From positions 1 through 43,994 of the forward strand of contig JAIDPG010000063.1 of the NCBI GenBank assembly GCA_029062865.1: a stretch of 43,994 bases of DNA, read 5' to 3'. Shown in pieces: positions 37,423 through 43,994 of the stretch. Below the pieces are notes generated by a model. That model was not told where the DNA came from. It worked only from the letters and a program-made list of their open reading frames with translations, and did no database searches. Made by a program: the position numbers and the translations under genes. The first letter of the stretch is position 1. Each line of letters begins with the position of its first letter. This DNA is from Oscillospiraceae bacterium. GTDB lineage: Bacteria > Bacillota > Clostridia > Oscillospirales > Ruminococcaceae.

Positions 37423-38729
37423 AAAAAGACGAATTGTTAGATTTGGTGAGCGAGCTTAAGGTCGACGATGCGTTTGTCGACGAGGCTTTGGGAGAGCAGG
37501 ACGGCGCGCCCGTACGCGTTTACGCGGGCAGCTCTAAAAAGTCGCCGATGAGGATAGTCGCGCCTATCGCGGCTTGCCTTGCCGTTGCGGCGGCAGCAGG
37601 ATTTTTGGTTGTGAATGTTAATCGCGGGAAGTTCGGCTTTAGCCCCGCGGCAAGCATTGAAGAGAGCTCCGAGGTCGACGAGCCCAAAACGTTCCTTGAA
37701 AAGTGCAAGGACATTGTTACAGCGGAATGTAAGCTCGACTCGCGGGACAATGTGGTATTTACAACGGAATACTGTGACATCGACTTTGACGGCGAGGACG
37801 AGCTGCTGGTCTATCCAAAGCTCATCAAGGGATTTGGCGTGCGCGTGTTTAAAGGAAGCGATCCCGATAACATACAGGATCTCGGAACGTTCGGAACGGA
37901 AGCGGATTTTGTGCAAGGCTTTTTTTACTATACGAACAAAGTAATGAAAACATTCTACTACTATAACGTCGACAATACTCCCGAAAGCTACGCTGCCTCT
38001 ATTCACGAGGTTTCTTTCGACAAAGACACGAACAAAGTCAAAGATGAAACGTTTCTGAAATACGTCACGACACGTTCCGATGACACTTTACCGGCAGCGC
38101 TGATTTCGGAGAAAGCGTACTGCTATGACGAGGAAATACCCGTTGAAGGGCTGTTTGCAAGGGCGAACAGTACGCCGTTAATTTCAATAGCAAGTGTTTC
38201 CGATTGGGATGGTATGTTGGAATTTGACGGGGCTCTTGCAGAAAAATACAATATGCCCGTATCGGACATCAACAGTCTGGCTCACTCTTATTCGGTGGCA
38301 GATGTAAACAACGACGGCAAAGACGAGGTGTTCATCAGATTTGACGATAGCGAGCAGCTCCGCGGGCTCTATGTTTTCGGTGCAAACGCCGATAATGAAG
38401 TGGAATTTATGGGCGAAGTCCCGCACGAGGGCGAGTTTGGCTACGGCAATCCCGCACTGATAAACGATATGCACGTGCACAAATTTAACGAAGACAACGA
38501 AAGCTATTGCTACTTTGTAACCGTCGACCATAAAGAGGACGGTTGTTGGGAAGGCGCGGTAAACAAAATTATCGTAAACGAGGACGGCACGTTCGACATC
38601 GAGAAGATAGTGGTTAATGGTCAAGAAAAGCTCGATGACGGCTCAACAAAGAGATACTATCGTGTAAACGGCGAGGAAGTTTCCGGTGATGAGTTTGATG
38701 TTATATTTGGCAAATACGCCAGGAAATAA
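37419..38729 (+). CDS. Putative membrane anti-sigma factor with calcium-binding-like external domain
   Basis: 436 residues: a short cytoplasmic part (1-43, DELLDLVSELKVDDAFVDEAL), one membrane helix (about 45-66), and a large extracytoplasmic domain. Two acidic loops, CDIDFDGEDE (about 118-127) and VADVNNDGKDEV (about 293-304), have the DxDxDG pattern of calcium loops in FG-GAP/VCBS and dockerin-like repeats. By place it probably holds the sigma factor inactive and responds to an outside signal, but the cytoplasmic part lacks a recognisable zinc anti-sigma motif, so this is inference. Start overlaps the sigma stop. A strong terminator follows. Confidence 0.75.
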   Translation: MKKDELLDLVSELKVDDAFVDEALGEQDGAPVRVYAGSSKKSPMRIVAPIAACLAVAAAAGFLVVNVNRGKFGFSPAASIEESSEVDEPKTFLEKCKDIVTAECKLDSRDNVVFTTEYCDIDFDGEDELLVYPKLIKGFGVRVFKGSDPDNIQDLGTFGTEADFVQGFFYYTNKVMKTFYYYNVDNTPESYAASIHEVSFDKDTNKVKDETFLKYVTTRSDDTLPAALISEKAYCYDEEIPVEGLFARANSTPLISIASVSDWDGMLEFDGALAEKYNMPVSDINSLAHSYSVADVNNDGKDEVFIRFDDSEQLRGLYVFGANADNEVEFMGEVPHEGEFGYGNPALINDMHVHKFNEDNESYCYFVTVDHKEDGCWEGAVNKIIVNEDGTFDIEKIVVNGQEKLDDGSTKRYYRVNGEEVSGDEFDVIFGKYARK

Positions 38730-38734
38730 CACAA

Positions 38735-38763
38735 AAATCCTCCGAGCAATCCTCGGAGGATTT
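38735..38763. terminator. Terminator after the anti-sigma gene
   Basis: AAATCCTCCGAG and CTCGGAGGATTT form a perfect 12-bp stem around CAATC, 6 bp after the stop. Confidence 0.8.
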
Positions 38764-38770
38764 ACACCCC

Positions 38771-38848
38771 GCATTGTTTTTGCGAAGCAAAAACAATGCT
38801 AGCAATGAGCGTTCGTCAAACCCGAAGGGCGCAGACGAATGCCATTGC
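38771..38848. repeat. Double palindrome between convergent genes
   Basis: GCATTGTTTTTGC (38771-38783) and GCAAAAACAATGC (38787-38799) form a perfect 13-bp stem with a 3-nt loop. Right beside it GCAATG/CATTGC (38802-38807, 38843-38848) and TTCGTC/GACGAA (38812-38817, 38834-38839) enclose GAAGGGC. The 3-nt loop style equals that at 26409-26437. Confidence 0.6.
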
Positions 38849-38857
38849 GGTAAGTCA

Positions 38858-38886
38858 AAATCCCCTCGGCGAAGCCGAGGGGATTT
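38858..38886. terminator. Terminator of htpG
   Basis: AAATCCCCTCGGC and GCCGAGGGGATTT form a perfect 13-bp stem around GAA, 4 bp from the htpG stop. Confidence 0.82.
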
Positions 38887-38890
38887 GCAC

Positions 38891-40789
38891 TTACTGAGAC
38901 ATGATCTCGCAAAGCTTATTCGCGAAGTCAACGGGGTTCTCTATCGCCATACCCTCGATAAGCAGCGCTTGATTGTAGAGCAGCTCGGCGTATTCGCCCG
39001 CCTTGTCCTTGTCGGTCTCGTAAAGGGATTTCAGCTTGCCGAAGATCGCGTGGTTCGGGTTTATTTCCAGAACCTTTTCGGCTTTCGCGCCTTGTCCGTC
39101 GGGCATCGCGGAAAGCACCTTTTCCATTTCCACGGACAGCATACCCTCGCTGGTTATGCAGACCGGGTGAGTTTTCAGGCGCTGCGAGAGCTTCACGGAC
39201 TTTACCTTGCCGCCGAGGCTCTCCGTGAGATAGTCGAACAGCGGCTTGTTATCCTCTTCCTCCTTTTTGATCTCCTCTTTCTCCTCCTCGGTGCCGAGGT
39301 CGAGGTCGTCCGCGGAGACAGACTTGTACTCCTTGCCGTCATAGTCGTGCATCATCTGCAGGCAGAACTCGTCAACGTGGTCTGTGAGGTAGAGTATCTC
39401 GTAGCCCTTTTCGCGCACCATATCGGTCTGCGGGAGGCTTTCGATCCTCGAAACGGACGAGCCGCTCGCGAAGTAGATGTACTTCTGCTCCTCCTTCATA
39501 CGGGAAACGTACTCCTCAAGCGTCGTCGAGCCGCCGTTCGAGCTTTTGAACATCAACAGATCCTGGAGCTCGGCCTTGTTCATTCCATAGCTCTCGTAAA
39601 TGCCGTATTTTATCTGCGTGCCGAACGTCTCAAAAAACTTCTCGTACTTCTCGCGGTCGTTTTTCTGCAGCTTTTTCAGCTCGTTCTTGATCGACTTTTC
39701 AATAGCCTTCGCGATGATCTTGAGCTGGCGGTCGTGCTGGAGCATTTCGCGGGAAATGTTCAGCGACAAGTCCTCGCTGTCTACAAGTCCCTTTACAAAG
39801 CTGAAATAGTCGGGGAGAAGATCGGCGCATTTCTCCATTATCATCACGCCGCTGGAATAGAGCTGCAAGCCCTTTTCATAGTTCTTCGAGTAGTAGTCGA
39901 ACGGCGCTTTTTCGGGGATATAAAGCAGCGCGGAGTAGGTCGCGGTGCCCTCGGTCTTGGAGTGAATGTGAAGCAGCGGGTCGGAGTAATCGTGGAACTT
40001 GTCCTTGTAGAATTCGTTGTAGTCCTCGTCCTTGAGCTCGCTTTTCGATTTCTTCCAGATCGGTATCTGCGAGTTGAGCGTTTCGGTGACTATCTCCTTG
40101 TCGTACTCCGGCTCAACGCCGTCAACGCCCGTGCCCTCGCGGAGCTTCTCGTGCTCGACGTCCATTATAATAGGATAGCGAATGTAGTCGGAATACTTCT
40201 TCACAAGCTCGCGGATACGATACGGCGTGAGGTACTCGTCGTAGTTCTCGTCGTCCGTGTTGTCCTTGATTTCAAGGGTTATCGTCGTGCCGAACGTGTC
40301 CTTGTCCGCCTCGGCGATCGTGTAGCCGTCCGCGCCGCTGCTAGTCCAGATAAACGCGTCCTCGCTTCCGTAAGCGCGCGAGATAACCGTGACCTTCTTC
40401 GCGACCATAAACGCCGAGTAAAAGCCCACGCCAAACTGCCCGATGATGTCAACGTCCTCGGACTTTTCGTTTTCGTTTTTGAACGCGAACGAGCCGCTCT
40501 GCGCGATAGTGCCGAGGTTGTTTTCGAGCTCCTCTTTAGTCATTCCGATGCCGTTGTCCGAGATGACAAGCCTGCGGTCGCCCTTGTCCGCCTCGATCTT
40601 TACGCGCATATCCGAGCGCGAGACCGCCTCGCCCTCGCCCGAGAGCGTCTTGAAGTACAGCTTGTCCATAGCGTCCGACGCGTTTGAGATAAGCTCGCGC
40701 AGGAATATTTCTTTATGTGTGTAAATCGAGTTGATCATAAGCTCCAGAAGGCGCTTGCTTTCGGCTTTGAATTCTTTTGTTTCACTCAT
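38891..40789 (-). CDS. htpG: Molecular chaperone HtpG (Hsp90)
   Basis: 632 residues, typical length. ATP-binding N-terminal domain (EFKAESKRLLELMINSIYTHKEIFLRELISNASDAMDKL in parts; DNGIGMTKEEL; GQFGVGFYSAFMVA), a middle domain with the arginine-bearing SLNISREMLQ, and a C-terminal dimerisation domain. It folds and rescues client proteins in the cytoplasm. ATG 40789 follows AAAGGAGAG; the ORF continues 11 codons upstream with no site. A perfect CIRCE operator overlaps the leader, so HrcA repression and heat induction are expected. Confidence 0.97.
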   Translation of the reverse strand: MSETKEFKAESKRLLELMINSIYTHKEIFLRELISNASDAMDKLYFKTLSGEGEAVSRSDMRVKIEADKGDRRLVISDNGIGMTKEELENNLGTIAQSGSFAFKNENEKSEDVDIIGQFGVGFYSAFMVAKKVTVISRAYGSEDAFIWTSSGADGYTIAEADKDTFGTTITLEIKDNTDDENYDEYLTPYRIRELVKKYSDYIRYPIIMDVEHEKLREGTGVDGVEPEYDKEIVTETLNSQIPIWKKSKSELKDEDYNEFYKDKFHDYSDPLLHIHSKTEGTATYSALLYIPEKAPFDYYSKNYEKGLQLYSSGVMIMEKCADLLPDYFSFVKGLVDSEDLSLNISREMLQHDRQLKIIAKAIEKSIKNELKKLQKNDREKYEKFFETFGTQIKYGIYESYGMNKAELQDLLMFKSSNGGSTTLEEYVSRMKEEQKYIYFASGSSVSRIESLPQTDMVREKGYEILYLTDHVDEFCLQMMHDYDGKEYKSVSADDLDLGTEEEKEEIKKEEEDNKPLFDYLTESLGGKVKSVKLSQRLKTHPVCITSEGMLSVEMEKVLSAMPDGQGAKAEKVLEINPNHAIFGKLKSLYETDKDKAGEYAELLYNQALLIEGMAIENPVDFANKLCEIMSQ

Positions 40790-40815
40790 AATGGGGTCTC
40801 TCCTTTGTAATTGTT

Positions 40816-40842
40816 TTAGCACTCTCTTATACAGAGTGCTAA
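40816..40842. promoter_or_regulatory. CIRCE operator (HrcA site) of htpG
   Basis: TTAGCACTC (40816-40824) and GAGTGCTAA (40834-40842) separated by 9 bp: the full consensus. It lies directly after the predicted transcription start on the minus strand. Confidence 0.95.
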
Positions 40843-40853
40843 TCTCTATTTAT

Positions 40854-40881
40854 ATTATACCACGATCGAGAAAAAAATCAA
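40854..40881 (-). promoter_or_regulatory. htpG promoter
   Basis: TTGATT (40881-40876) and TATAAT (40859-40854) on the minus strand with 16 bp between them. Confidence 0.7.
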
Positions 40882-40895
40882 GTGTAATTCGTACA

Positions 40896-40925
40896 AAAAA
40901 TCCCTCTGAAGTCAGAGGGATTTTT
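40896..40925 (-). terminator. Terminator of the lipoprotein gene
   Basis: AAAAATCCCTCTGA and TCAGAGGGATTTTT pair over 14 bp around two bases. On the minus strand the T's of the right arm follow the stem. Confidence 0.8.
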
Positions 40926-40950
40926 GTGCATTTTTTCAAAGCAAGTGTTT

Positions 40951-41760
40951 TTAACTCGGGATCTCATCCAATATCAACTCATCATAGAACCCGAAATAGT
41001 CGGGAATCGTAATGTCGCACGCTTCTATTCTGAGACCGTCGCTTGTTCTAACCAGCTTCGCGCCGGCTTTGGATATGATGTCCTTGTCGGCGCCCCAGTT
41101 TTCCTTTGCCCCGAAGGACGTTACCGTGATAAGCACCGTGTTCTCGTCGGGGTACTCGATCGAATCGAGATACAGTGTGTCCATTCCCAAGCCCAAACCT
41201 CTGCCGTAAGGGTCGGGGGACATATACAGGTCGCCGTTTTCGGCAACGGTAAAGAATCCGTTTTCGGTCATTTTCAGGAAGTCGTTTTTCAGCTCCTCCC
41301 CGACAAGCCCGTCAAGCTTTTCGTTCAGCTCGTCAAAAGTATTCGCGGGCAGTCCGACCGTTTTGTAATATTCAAAGGTGTACGGCTTGCCCAAAACGTT
41401 TGTCCGTTCCACGGAGATCTTCCGCGTTTTGTCCATAAGCTGTTCGGTGTTCATCGTCGGAGTCATCGCGAGATAGAATTCTGCGTAGTCGCTCAACAGC
41501 CTGATTGGTTGTTCCTTGTCATTAAGCGATCTTTTCTGACCGTTTTCAACAATTATCAGTTCTTTTATCACATTTTCGAACGGGGGGGAATTTTCTGATG
41601 AACTTGAAGCTGCAGGCGACGGGCTTGTTCTTTCCATCAAACTGCTACTTACACTTGTCTGTTTCTCCGGCGGCAACGAGACGCCCCCACGCGAGTTCTC
41701 GGAGCAGCCAGTAAGTACTATTAACGCAATCAATAACGACAATATTTTTATGAATCGCAT
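40951..41760 (-). CDS. Lipoprotein of unknown function next to the C39-like gene
   Basis: 269 residues. Signal peptide with lipobox LTGC (C19), then a Ser/Pro/Thr-rich linker (to about 65) and a globular domain with LLSDYAEFYLAMTPTMNTEQL and YKTVGLPANTFDELNEKLDGL. I do not recognise it. ATG 41760 with AAAGGAG ahead is chosen over an in-frame ATG ten codons earlier that would spoil the signal. It starts 19 bp after the C39-like gene and shares its low G+C, so the two form a unit. Confidence 0.8.
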   Translation of the reverse strand: MRFIKILSLLIALIVLTGCSENSRGGVSLPPEKQTSVSSSLMERTSPSPAASSSSENSPPFENVIKELIIVENGQKRSLNDKEQPIRLLSDYAEFYLAMTPTMNTEQLMDKTRKISVERTNVLGKPYTFEYYKTVGLPANTFDELNEKLDGLVGEELKNDFLKMTENGFFTVAENGDLYMSPDPYGRGLGLGMDTLYLDSIEYPDENTVLITVTSFGAKENWGADKDIISKAGAKLVRTSDGLRIEACDITIPDYFGFYDELILDEIPS

Positions 41761-41779
41761 GGTAACTCCTTTCATAGGT

Positions 41780-42433
41780 TTAATACTCATTTGTAAGAAT
41801 TATATAATCCGCAATAGTTCCATTGTTTTTGTAAACCTGCATTTCATCTAATGAGTGCTCTTGACCATCCCATGGATCGATTATGATATATTTTCCATTC
41901 TCCTTTCCAATAACGGTAGCCCAATGCTGAGAATTTGCGCCACTGTAATCCGTTCCATACGCATGTATAACCACTGGGTTTCCCAATTGCAACTGTGCAT
42001 CTATTCCCTTCAGAGTCTCACTTCCACTTGTATTTACAGTATATGCACCCCATTCACTAATGACAGGATTATGACCGTTTGTTGAGGATTCAGTCGTGAT
42101 CTGATCTGGCGTTATTTTTCTCCCATTTTTTATACTTAATGCAGTAGCAAAAGCGTATGTGCAACAAGAACTTAGTGCATTGGTATACCCGTAATTGTTA
42201 CCTAATTGACTATAACGATACGCCGAATTGTAGGATAACTTTTTATGATCTCCGTGTATAGTTTCTTGTGCTTTTTTTATTGCCGCTGCATCATCCTTGT
42301 TTGTAACAATGGGCGAACCATCGTAATAAGTCCTCAGCCCTGCCATTTTGGCAGCAAGAAAACGATAGAGATTTTTCCGTTGCGTATCTGTTGTTGCATA
42401 GGACGGCGTTGTAGAAGCAGTTACACTTGACAT
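41780..42433 (-). CDS. C39-like (papain-fold) cysteine peptidase, catalytic part, 5' end frameshifted
   Basis: 217 residues from the first in-frame ATG. The papain-like triad is visible: NALSSCCTYAFATALS (C90 or C91), SQHWATVIGKENGKYIIIDPWDG (H170, D186), as in C39_2 domains. The true gene is longer: the frame stays open without ATG upstream to about 42660, while a strong AAGGAGGA site with ATG lies at 42627 in another frame, so one base seems missing between. Codon use and G+C are lower than the neighbours. No transporter or leader-peptide gene is near, so a bacteriocin role is not supported. The lipoprotein gene follows directly. Confidence 0.75.
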   Translation of the reverse strand: MSSVTASTTPSYATTDTQRKNLYRFLAAKMAGLRTYYDGSPIVTNKDDAAAIKKAQETIHGDHKKLSYNSAYRYSQLGNNYGYTNALSSCCTYAFATALSIKNGRKITPDQITTESSTNGHNPVISEWGAYTVNTSGSETLKGIDAQLQLGNPVVIHAYGTDYSGANSQHWATVIGKENGKYIIIDPWDGQEHSLDEMQVYKNNGTIADYIILTNEY

Positions 42434-42525
42434 GTCATCGCTTTTTCGGATTGTTTTAGGCGAATATGTAAATAAATCCTCCGAGACAGTATGCTCAAAA
42501 GTATCTCTGTCTATAATGATACTTT

Positions 42526-42627
42526 CTACATCATTTGATTTCTCCTGCGATATTCTGGGATTTGTTTTTCCGCAGAAATCTTTGGCACGATTGTGCTGTC
42601 CACATATTTGTCCTGTACGTTCATCAT
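42526..42627 (-). pseudogene. Probable 5' part of the C39-like gene, out of frame
   Basis: From ATG 42627 (site AAGGAGGA, spacer 5 nt) 33 codons run to TAG at 42528-42526, starting MMNVQDKYVDSTIVPKISAEK. The distance from this ATG to the in-frame ATG at 42433 is 194 nt, so one added base would join both frames. The stretch GGAAAAAC about 40-60 bases in is a possible place for the loss. The promoter at 42691-42719 fits this start. Confidence 0.6.
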
Positions 42628-42659
42628 TTTTGTCCTCCTTGTGGGTGAATGAATTTTTC

Positions 42660-42678
42660 TGTTATATTATGTATAACA
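42660..42678. promoter_or_regulatory. Inverted repeat just after the C39 transcription start
   Basis: TGTTATA (42660-42666) and TATAACA (42672-42678) enclose TTATG. The position, directly after the predicted start near 42684, fits an operator. Confidence 0.45.
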
Positions 42679-42690
42679 TTTGTGCTAAGA

Positions 42691-42719
42691 ATTATACCCT
42701 TAAGTCGATTTAATTTCAA
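42691..42719 (-). promoter_or_regulatory. Promoter of the C39-like/lipoprotein unit
   Basis: On the minus strand TTGAAA (42719-42714) and TATAAT (42696-42691) are 17 bp apart. The leader to ATG 42627 is about 57 nt. Confidence 0.75.
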
Positions 42720-42765
42720 TATATTTTAGACAAGCGCCCTTTTTTGGGGAACAAAATCAAAAACT

Positions 42766-42866
42766 AGCTCATCTAATTTATATTATACTACGATTGTGAA
42801 AAAACGAGATATAATTTAACAAAAAGCCGCCAATTTGGAGCGCTTTTTGTGCAATTATCCAAAGCG
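42766..42866. repeat. Direct repeat B flanking the lipoprotein/C39 module
   Basis: Second copy of 40838-40942. It holds an orphan -10-like TATAAT (minus) and a hairpin ACAAAAAGC/GCTTTTTGT (42819-42827, 42842-42850) equal in place to the terminator of copy A, although no minus-strand gene ends there. The stem bases differ from copy A but still pair. Confidence 0.6.
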
Positions 42867-42959
42867 CTTCGATGCCCTTACTGCAATGGTTAAATTTGGT
42901 TGTAATAATGGGAATTCACACGCTCATAATACAGTTAGTATATTTTAGGAGGTTTTATT
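42867..42959. other. Spacer before the helical-protein gene
   Basis: A+T-rich, ending in TTTTAGGAGGTTTTATT, a strong ribosome site. No promoter of consensus quality is apparent. Confidence 0.4.
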
Positions 42960-43409
42960 ATGGAATATTCCGGACTTGGCGAACGTCAGACGACGGCAAT
43001 TCTGGAGAGCGTTTACCGCAACGCGCGAATGGCTTATAAATCTACGGACGAGATTTTGTCTCGGTGCCGCTCCCGCGAATTCTACGGGGAGCTTGAAAAG
43101 GAGCGCGAGCGCTATAAAACCGTCGCGGCGCGCGCCAGACGCGAGCTCGCGCGGCTTGGGGCGCACGCCTACGAAGCGCCGCTGGGCGTGCGGGCTATGG
43201 TGAAAACGGGCATCGCGATGAAAACCGCGAAAAACCGCGACACGGGCTACCTCGCGGAGATTATGTACAAGGGCACGAACAACGGCGTTATCGATATGCA
43301 GCGCGTTTTGAACCGCTCTCGCCGCGCCGAGCCCGAAATCAGAGAGTCCGCCGAGAAGCTGCTCGACCGCGAGCGCGAGTTCTGCGAAAATCTGAGGAAG
43401 TACCTATGA
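42960..43409 (+). CDS. Helical, possibly ferritin-like small protein
   Basis: 149 residues, nearly all helix, with charged repeats: SVYRNARMAYKSTDEILSRC, FYGELEKERERYKTVAARARRELARLG, MKTAKNRDTGYLAEIMYKGTNNGVIDMQRVLNRS. The layout of four long helices recalls DUF2383/PA2169-like or other ferritin-like bundles, without visible metal motif. AGGAGG lies 7 nt before ATG. Its stop overlaps a possible 28-codon frame by ATGA. Confidence 0.75.
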   Translation: MEYSGLGERQTTAILESVYRNARMAYKSTDEILSRCRSREFYGELEKERERYKTVAARARRELARLGAHAYEAPLGVRAMVKTGIAMKTAKNRDTGYLAEIMYKGTNNGVIDMQRVLNRSRRAEPEIRESAEKLLDREREFCENLRKYL

Positions 43410-43492
43410 GCCGCCGCGAAGCTCCCGCCGCGGACGAGATTTTTCCGTCCGATATTGCCGCGGGTAATAACAAGACAATTCACAAGCCGTAG
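43406..43492 (+). CDS. Possible 28-residue small protein
   Basis: Starts in the ATGA overlap with the previous stop: MSRREAPAADEIFPSDIAAG and eight further residues, then TAG. The overlap and direct hairpin 5 bp after the stop favour a real coupled frame, but there is no similarity to support it. Confidence 0.35.
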   Translation: MSRREAPAADEIFPSDIAAGNNKTIHKP

Positions 43493-43497
43493 TTTAA

Positions 43498-43530
43498 CGC
43501 CGCGCCCTCGTTTGAGACGAGGGCGCGGCG
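43498..43530. terminator. Bidirectional terminator near the right edge
   Basis: CGCCGCGCCCTCGT and ACGAGGGCGCGGCG form a perfect 14-bp stem around TTGAG, followed by GTTTTTA. It separates convergent genes. Confidence 0.85.
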
Positions 43531-43534
43531 GTTT

Positions 43535-43994
43535 TTAGTTTACGGTTTTGTTGTACACTATGTTTTCGAGAACGATTTCCGCGCGCTCGCGATAGATCGC
43601 GTTCTGCTCGTCATTGCTTGTCTTGCTGTCAAGCCCCGTTCTGACGGCGATTATTACGTTGTCGGGACAGTCGTTCCACTCGGCTTTTTCGGGGAGCTTT
43701 GTCTTGTTCGCGCGAATTCCCACGCCGCAGAACAGCTCTTCCTCGGTGAATTTATCCGTCTGCGGGAGAAAAAACGCGCGCATGGCTTCCTCGTCCTTGC
43801 TTTTGTCCTCGAAGTTCACGCGCTCGGTGAAGCCCTCGTCCGTGATTATCAGCATCGCCGTGCCGTATTCCAGCTCGGACGTGAGGCGCTGGCGCTGAGT
43901 GTCGTCATATTGCGACGTTCCCCCGCGCTGGCTTCTGTCGATAAAATTCACCGAAACGTGAACCTTGCCGTTGCCGTCAAAGTCGGGGCAATAC
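43535..43994 (-). CDS. Partial gene of unknown function, 5' end outside the window
   Basis: The frame is open from the stop at 43535 to the window edge, at least 152 residues. A GTG at 43951 could start it, but the coding sequence continues upstream as CPDFDGNGKVHVSVNF, so it is more likely truncated. DFDGNG resembles a calcium loop. The remaining part has AMLIITDEGFTERVNFEDKSKDEEAMRAFF in parts and EWNDCPDNVIIAVRTG. I do not recognise the family. Confidence 0.6.
   Translation of the reverse strand, partial: YCPDFDGNGKVHVSVNFIDRSQRGGTSQYDDTQRQRLTSELEYGTAMLIITDEGFTERVNFEDKSKDEEAMRAFFLPQTDKFTEEELFCGVGIRANKTKLPEKAEWNDCPDNVIIAVRTGLDSKTSNDEQNAIYRERAEIVLENIVYNKTVN

Larger units (their letters stand above)
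40838..40942. repeat. Direct repeat A flanking the lipoprotein/C39 module
   Basis: About 105 bp that include the htpG -10 region and the lipoprotein terminator align with 42766-42866. Shared words: ATTTATATTATAC, ACGAT, GAAAAAA, ACAAAAA, TTTTTGTGCA and CAAAGC, in the same order and spacing. Confidence 0.6.

Noticed and set aside
38774..40687. 637-codon plus-strand frame over htpG
   Set aside because: It is the antisense of htpG; the translation is a leucine/arginine/valine-rich mix with no motif, typical of a shadow frame in G+C-rich codon use. The same holds for long antisense frames over ilvE, rny, the hydrogenase gene and glgP.
41780..42433. Bacteriocin-processing C39 peptidase system
   Set aside because: There is no ABC transporter domain, double-glycine leader peptide or immunity gene nearby; the protein is a stand-alone C39-like fold.

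Overview
The window looks like a chromosomal contig from an anaerobic, low-G+C-lineage Firmicute of the Clostridia, most likely an uncultured gut member of the Ruminococcaceae/Oscillospiraceae. This is inferred from three things: strong sigma-A promoters (TTGACA/N17/TATAAT) and AGGAGG ribosome sites; the gene set (class II dimeric GlyRS, RNase Y, rpsF-ssb-rpsR, CIRCE-controlled htpG, an FeFe-hydrogenase-like sensor, glycogen phosphorylase, GH5 mannanase); and G+C-rich codon use in most genes. The first 20 bases resemble a Tn5/Nextera mosaic end, so the left edge is probably a contig end. I see no rRNA, tRNA, CRISPR array, transposase or phage structural gene.

Layout. 1-5.7 kb: an autoregulated MarR repressor, a GT4 glycosyltransferase, an EAL-HDOD signalling protein, an FkbM-type methyltransferase and a membrane-anchored protein. 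5.7-9.9 kb: AraC regulator + DUF2000, a coupled pair (tandem-repeat DUF4259-like protein and an MBL-fold hydrolase), and a divergent TSUP permease. 9.9-14.5 kb (minus): a DUF5131 protein, a small zinc-ribbon protein, a soluble FeFe-hydrogenase/chemoreceptor fusion and RNase Y. 15.3-21.3 kb (plus): one tightly packed operon: acyltransferase, acyl carrier protein, a fused ketosynthase/pseudo-ketosynthase, ketoreductase, dehydratase, phosphopantetheinyl transferase and flavodoxin-like reductase. 21.4-29.7 kb (minus): GH5 mannanase lipoprotein overlapping glyS, four small lipoprotein/membrane paralogues, two proteins built of a repeated pilin-like domain, a small protein and ilvE. 30.2-34.5 kb (plus): glycogen phosphorylase and a GH13 amylase. 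34.7-36.6 kb (minus): rpsR, ssb, rpsF and a small protein. 36.9-38.7 kb (plus): an ECF sigma factor with a membrane partner. 38.9-44 kb: htpG, a lipoprotein, a frameshifted C39-like peptidase, a helical protein and a gene running off the right edge.

The most interesting system is the 15.3-21.3 kb operon. It holds ketosynthase, a catalytically dead ketosynthase-like partner (chain-length-factor-like, fused in the same polypeptide), ketoreductase and dehydratase with a dedicated carrier and its activating enzyme, but no enoyl reductase. From family knowledge this combination predicts an unsaturated (polyene-like) acyl chain that the acyltransferase could place on a lipid. The second theme is non-coding structure: several families of imperfect palindromes lie between genes, including one group whose outer arms differ between copies but stay complementary, a 162-bp full-length hairpin between ssb and rpsR, and a 66-bp in-frame insertion with 13-bp flanking duplications inside the AraC gene.
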